Assembly: GCA_964598225.1 (NCBI GenBank)
Contig: CAZRBG010000001.1
Location: 1-64,000, forward strand
DNA: 64,000 nucleotides
Source: SG8-4 sp964598225
GTDB lineage: Bacteria > Planctomycetota > Phycisphaerae > Sedimentisphaerales > Anaerobacaceae
Direction: 5' to 3'
Under the pieces are notes generated by a model. That model searched no databases. It saw only the letters and a list, made by a program, of their open reading frames with translations, and had not been told where the DNA came from. A program made the translations under genes and the position numbers. This document shows, piece after piece, positions 60,662 to 64,000 of the stretch; within the stretch, counting starts at the first letter, position 1; every line of letters begins with the position of its first letter.

Positions 60662-61242
60662 AGCGTCCCCTTTGTGCTTGGAACATCGGCCCCCTGCACT
60701 TTAATGGCGGCTCCGAGCGCTTTTCCCAGGCCTTTGAATATGCCTTCGGCTATGTGGTGGCTGTTCGTGCCGTATGGCACGTTGATATGGAGGTTGAACC
60801 TGCCGCTGTTGGAAAAGCTGCGGAGCATCTCCTCGATGCATTCGACGTCGAAATCGCCGATTTTGGACGTTCGGTACTCGGCGTTGTACACGCAATGGGG
60901 CCTTCCGGAAAGGTCCACCGATACATTCGCAAGTGCGTCTTCCATCGGCACGGAACTGTGGCCGTATCGAACGATTCCTTTCTTATCGTCCAGCGCCTTG
61001 AGCAGGCACTCGCCCAGACATATTGCGATATCTTCGACGGTGTGATGTGCATCGACCTCCAGATCGCCGGTGGCCTTGACCGTCAGATCGATGCCGCTGT
61101 GCTTACTCAGGTGAGTAAGCATGTGGTCGAGAAAACCGATGCCGCTGTCTATCTCGTACTTGCCGGCACCGTCGAGATTAAGCTCCACGGTCACGTCGGT
61201 TTCTTGCGTCTGCCTGTGAATTTGGGTTATTCTGTCGTCCAT
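60658..61242 (-). CDS. hisB: Imidazoleglycerol-phosphate dehydratase
   Basis: This enzyme makes imidazole acetol phosphate in histidine synthesis. The 194 residues have the metal-binding repeats DAHHTVEDIAICLG and GTNSHHIAEGIFKGLG, and GFLDHMLTHLSKHSG. There is no phosphatase domain, so it is the monofunctional IGPD. Its stop overlaps the ispF start, and hisC lies just upstream, so histidine genes are partly grouped. Confidence 0.96.
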   Translation of the reverse strand: MDDRITQIHRQTQETDVTVELNLDGAGKYEIDSGIGFLDHMLTHLSKHSGIDLTVKATGDLEVDAHHTVEDIAICLGECLLKALDDKKGIVRYGHSSVPMEDALANVSVDLSGRPHCVYNAEYRTSKIGDFDVECIEEMLRSFSNSGRFNLHINVPYGTNSHHIAEGIFKGLGKALGAAIKVQGADVPSTKGTL

Positions 61243-61257
61243 AAGAACATCCTTCTG

Positions 61258-61309
61258 TAGGGTGGGCTCTGCGCAGCAATTTTTTTACGGTGTGCGATGC
61301 ACACCCTGC
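61258..61309. repeat. Palindromic repeat, family A, after hisC
   Basis: GTAGGGTGGGCTCTGCGCAG at the left and CACCCTGC at the right form an inverted pair in the 72-base gap between hisC and hisB. The left arm matches the mnmE copy. The centre has diverged. Confidence 0.6.
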
Positions 61310-61314
61310 CGGCT

Positions 61315-62358
61315 CTACGATACAATTTCCTTAAATGCCTGAATCAGTTTGTCGTTTTGTTCAGCCGTGCCGACCGTTATTCTCAGTTTGTCGCTCAGCC
61401 CCGCCAGATCGAAATACCTCACGAAGATGTTGCGCTCGACCAATTTATCATAGATTTCTTTCGCCAAGCGATTCGGCGACTGAGCCAGAACGAAGTTCGT
61501 ATGGCTGTCGTGTACTTTGAAGCCAATATCTCGAAGTTTCGAGGCCAGCGATTCTCTGGCCTTTACAATGTCCGCAGTTGCCTGTTTGAAGTAATCCTGA
61601 TCCTTGATCGCCGCCGTCGCCAGAGCAAGAGATACCGCGTCAACATTGTAGGAATCCTTGACCTTCATCAAGCCTGCAATCAGATCGGCCTGCGCAATGG
61701 CGTAGCCGAATCGCAGCCCTGCCAGAGAATACCCTTTGCTCAGCGAGCGAAGCAGAATCAGATTGTCAAAGTCCCCGACCAGACCCGCACAATTTGCCTC
61801 GGCGAAATCTACGTATGCCTCATCTACCAGGAGCACGCCGGAAAGCTCCGCGGCCAGCGAGGCCAGCTCGCCGATGTCGATAAAACTGCCGCTCGGCGCG
61901 TTCGGATTGCATACAATCGTAAGAGCGGCGCCGGCCTTTGCTAATTTGGGCGGCAGATTGAATTCATCATCGAACGGCATCTCGATTGCATCGCAGTTCT
62001 GTAGCTTTGCAAGGACCGGATAGAGCGAATACGTCGGTACTGGATACGCAACGGGCCGATTTTCGTCGCAGAAAGCCCGAAAAGCCATAGTCAGCAGATC
62101 GTCGCCGCCGTTGCAGCAGAGAATATTTTCGGGACTAACGGAGTTAATTTCCGCCGCGGCCTGCCTGAACTCGCCCCCGACCGGATCGGGATACCTGCGA
62201 AGCTTTTCGCCGTTGATGCCGGCCAGCGCACCTAAAACCTTCGGCGAAGGTGGATATGGATTCTCGTTGGTGTTGAGCTTCAGCACATCCGCCGCCTTAG
62301 GCTGAAAACCCGGCTCGTAACCTTTTGCTCTCTCAATATTCTGGCGAAAATAACCCAT
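61315..62358 (-). CDS. hisC: Histidinol-phosphate aminotransferase
   Basis: HisC converts imidazole acetol phosphate to histidinol phosphate with PLP. The 347 residues show LKLNTNENPYPPSP, CCNGGDDLLTMAF, VCNPNAPSGSFID and the PLP lysine region LLRSLSKGYSLAGLRFGYAI. The C-terminal arginine (DKLRITVGTAEQN) is conserved. Start and length are normal. A long gap upstream holds repeat elements. Confidence 0.95.
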   Translation of the reverse strand: MGYFRQNIERAKGYEPGFQPKAADVLKLNTNENPYPPSPKVLGALAGINGEKLRRYPDPVGGEFRQAAAEINSVSPENILCCNGGDDLLTMAFRAFCDENRPVAYPVPTYSLYPVLAKLQNCDAIEMPFDDEFNLPPKLAKAGAALTIVCNPNAPSGSFIDIGELASLAAELSGVLLVDEAYVDFAEANCAGLVGDFDNLILLRSLSKGYSLAGLRFGYAIAQADLIAGLMKVKDSYNVDAVSLALATAAIKDQDYFKQATADIVKARESLASKLRDIGFKVHDSHTNFVLAQSPNRLAKEIYDKLVERNIFVRYFDLAGLSDKLRITVGTAEQNDKLIQAFKEIVS

Positions 62359-62477
62359 TTTTCGTACTGCGTCGTGCGTGATGCGTATTAAGTTTCACTT
62401 CGTACAACGGATAAGACTCAGATTATATGGATATTGGTTCGGAAGTGAAAGACAAGATTTTGCGATTGTTCACAAGA

Positions 62478-62620
62478 GGTAACCGTTCACAGGTAAAAAA
62501 CGCTGTTAATCAGGCAAGAATACAGCTTTTATCAAGTTGTCACTTGGAAAAAGTTGGTGACATTAGATCAAAATCCTATTTCTAAGCGAATAACGGCTCT
62601 TTTTCCCGTGAACGGTTACC
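62478..62620. repeat. MITE-like inverted-repeat element
   Basis: GGTAACCGTTCACAGG at the left (62479 onward) is inverted as CCCGTGAACGGTTACC (62605-62620). The arms extend to about 20 bases with one or two mismatches, bounding about 143 bases. The inside carries GTCAC/GTGAC arms and no gene. Target duplications are not clear. Confidence 0.6.
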
Positions 62621-62688
62621 ATTATTTTTATGTGCATTTCACCCCTGTAGTCATACTGATCTGCGGTTCCGATTGACAGGTCTAAAAA

Positions 62689-62819
62689 ATTGGAGCGGGG
62701 TACAAGGAAGATAGGCGCTCCTGAAAACAGGATTATGTACGCTTTACAAGCGTTTGTCCTGACGCCCCGGGACGATGATCTTCTATACCCGGTAGTTGGA
62801 CCAGTACTGCCGCTCCAAT
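62689..62819. repeat. Second inverted-repeat element in the accD-hisC gap
   Basis: ATTGGAGCGGGGTAC at 62689-62703 pairs with GTACTGCCGCTCCAAT at 62804-62819. Between are about 100 bases with no gene. A minus-strand frame across it (62563-62835) appears to be chance. The rest of the gap, 62359-62477 and 62621-62688, shows nothing recognisable. Confidence 0.55.
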
Positions 62820-62841
62820 AGCAATATTGTAACAATACGAA

Positions 62842-63687
62842 TCACTTCTGGCAATAGTCAATCAGACGGGCGATCTCGCTTCGGAGGTCTTTGCGATCGA
62901 CGATCATGTCCACGAAGCCGTGTTCGAGCATGAATTCGGCTCTCTGGAAACCTTCGGGCAGCTCGACTTTTATCGTTTCGGCAATCGTGCGCGGCCCTGC
63001 GAACCCTATCAACGCTCCCGGCTCCGCTATCAGGCAATCGCCCAGCATCGCGAAGCTGGCGGTGACACCGCCCGTTGTCGGATCCGTAAGGACGCAGATG
63101 TAAAGACCGCCGGCTTCGTCGAACCTCGCCAGTGCCGCGGATGTCTTGGCCATTTGGCCCAGCGATACCACGCCTTCGTGCATACGCGCTCCCCCGGAGC
63201 AGCTAACAACGAGCAGCGGCAGCTTCTCGGCCATTGCGCCGTCAACCGCCGTGCAGAGCTTCTCGCCCACCACCGAGCCCATCGAGCCCATCAGGAAGTT
63301 CGGTTCCATGACTGCAAGCATAACGCCCCGGCCCTTGATGAAGGCCTTGCCGATCTGCATCGCCTCTTTGGTGCCGGATTTTTTCTCATCAGCCTTGAGG
63401 CGCTCTTTGTAGGTTGTCTCTCTGAATTCAAAACTCAGAGGATCGTCGGTCGTCATGTCGTCGAGCAGTTGTTGGAAAGAGCCTTCGTCGGCAAGATACT
63501 CGATTCGCGTATTAGCCGAAATGCGAAAATGATAATTGCAGTCCGGACAAACGTTGAGATTCTTTTCGACGTTGCTGCGAAAGAGCATGTGCTCGCAGCC
63601 CGGACACCGCATCCAGAGCCCCTCGGGCATTTCCTTTCGCGGCTTAAGAGAAAAACCGTTCCATGTTGATTTCGTTCGTTTACCCAT
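62842..63687 (-). CDS. accD: Acetyl-CoA carboxylase carboxyltransferase subunit beta
   Basis: AccD transfers the carboxyl group from biotin to acetyl-CoA with AccA. The 281 residues have an N-terminal zinc ribbon (CPGCEHMLFRSNVEKNLNVC, then PDCNYHF) and a carboxyltransferase domain with SCSGGARMHEGVVSLGQMAK, GGVTASFAMLGD and GFAGPRTIAET. The start at 63687 gives GKRTKSTWNG; a longer frame is not conserved. It is separated by 483 bases from hisC. Confidence 0.96.
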   Translation of the reverse strand: MGKRTKSTWNGFSLKPRKEMPEGLWMRCPGCEHMLFRSNVEKNLNVCPDCNYHFRISANTRIEYLADEGSFQQLLDDMTTDDPLSFEFRETTYKERLKADEKKSGTKEAMQIGKAFIKGRGVMLAVMEPNFLMGSMGSVVGEKLCTAVDGAMAEKLPLLVVSCSGGARMHEGVVSLGQMAKTSAALARFDEAGGLYICVLTDPTTGGVTASFAMLGDCLIAEPGALIGFAGPRTIAETIKVELPEGFQRAEFMLEHGFVDMIVDRKDLRSEIARLIDYCQK

Positions 63688-64000
63688 TATGAGAAAAGAT
63701 TCTATCTGAAACCGAGTCAAATTTCCACAGGAAAGTGAATCTCTTTTTATGCTGCACGGATATCGTTGGGAATCTTACGGAAAAAACAATTAACGCCGCA
63801 TTTGACAGGTGTTTTGGAAAAGTCCTTTCGGATCCCGGCGCGTATGTCGAGAGCCGGGACTACTGTGTTCAGATTTATGCTCTTATTCCGTCGGGGTGCT
63901 TTAACAAGCAGCGTGCCCGTCACCCATTATCGAATTGTCCAGTTTGCCCTTAATTTTCTTGCAGTGCCGGCCTGTATGGTGTAAAGTGACCGGGAATTTG
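63688..64000. other. Region upstream of accD
   Basis: No gene is recognised. Two overlapping plus-strand frames of 72 codons start at 63735 and 63766, but neither has a ribosome site or a familiar sequence. The accD promoter should lie here, but no strong -35/-10 pair is evident on the minus strand. Confidence 0.4.

Noticed and set aside
62563..62835. A 90-codon minus-strand frame in the accD-hisC gap
   Set aside because: It spans parts of both inverted-repeat elements and matches no protein I know; no good ribosome site.
63735..63984. Two overlapping plus-strand frames of 72 codons
   Set aside because: No ribosome site, no recognisable sequence, and they overlap each other upstream of accD.

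Overview
The window reads as one chromosomal segment of a Planctomycetota bacterium, most likely class Phycisphaerae. I infer this from the mix of content: a secreted GHL15-type glycosidase, a DUF3450/TtpC-type TonB cluster, a lone GspG-like pseudopilin, large unrecognised secreted and membrane proteins, and superoxide reductase beside a pyruvate dehydrogenase complex. No rRNA, tRNA, prophage, transposase or CRISPR array was recognised. Most of the window is core metabolism in long, tightly packed operons, broken by short palindromic repeats.

Layout. 0.1-6.3 kb (minus): superoxide reductase, DUF2769, aceE, aceF, lpd, probably one transcript. 6.5-7.7 kb (plus): secreted GHL15 protein with its own promoter. 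7.8-13.2 kb (minus): lptB, an AAA ATPase, a TOPRIM-like partner, def, fmt, rsmB. The ATPase/TOPRIM-like pair resembles a defence module and sits seamlessly inside a housekeeping operon. 13.4-19.7 kb (plus): metallophosphoesterase, yidC, mnmE (with an in-frame palindromic repeat) and a secreted alpha/beta-hydrolase. 19.9-21.8 kb (minus): dnaK behind a textbook sigma-54 promoter. 22-25.8 kb: two secreted proteins of unknown role, a decayed PEP-synthase-like fragment ending at a repeat, and two small membrane proteins.

25.8-33.3 kb (minus): TonB-dependent receptor, DUF3450 protein, TtpC-like long ExbB, ExbB, ExbD, TonB and a TPR protein, i.e. one receptor with its dedicated energising complex. 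33.6-46.7 kb (plus): pseudopilin, pgpA, an 830-residue membrane protein with an atypical kinase-like N-terminus, two unknown genes, then purA, uppS, cdsA, phoH-like, a membrane HD protein, ybeY, a CNNM/CorC-type protein and recO; ftsH follows.

48.8-55.9 kb (minus): an envelope/general-stress island of mostly very small genes: MscS, DUF502, two DUF1328 copies around a Gly-rich stress protein, two small lipoproteins sharing a conserved leader, a C39-like peptidase with its PA2779-type neighbour, DUF2892, holin-like, DUF883, CsbD and SYLF proteins. 56.1-63.7 kb (minus): accD, hisC, hisB, ispF, cysS, ruvC, ruvA, ruvB. A 480-bp gap between accD and hisC holds two inverted-repeat elements resembling MITEs.

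The signals most worth following are the ATPase/TOPRIM-like pair, the palindrome translated inside MnmE, the kinase-like membrane protein, the sigma-54 site at dnaK, and the shared leader of the two stress lipoproteins.
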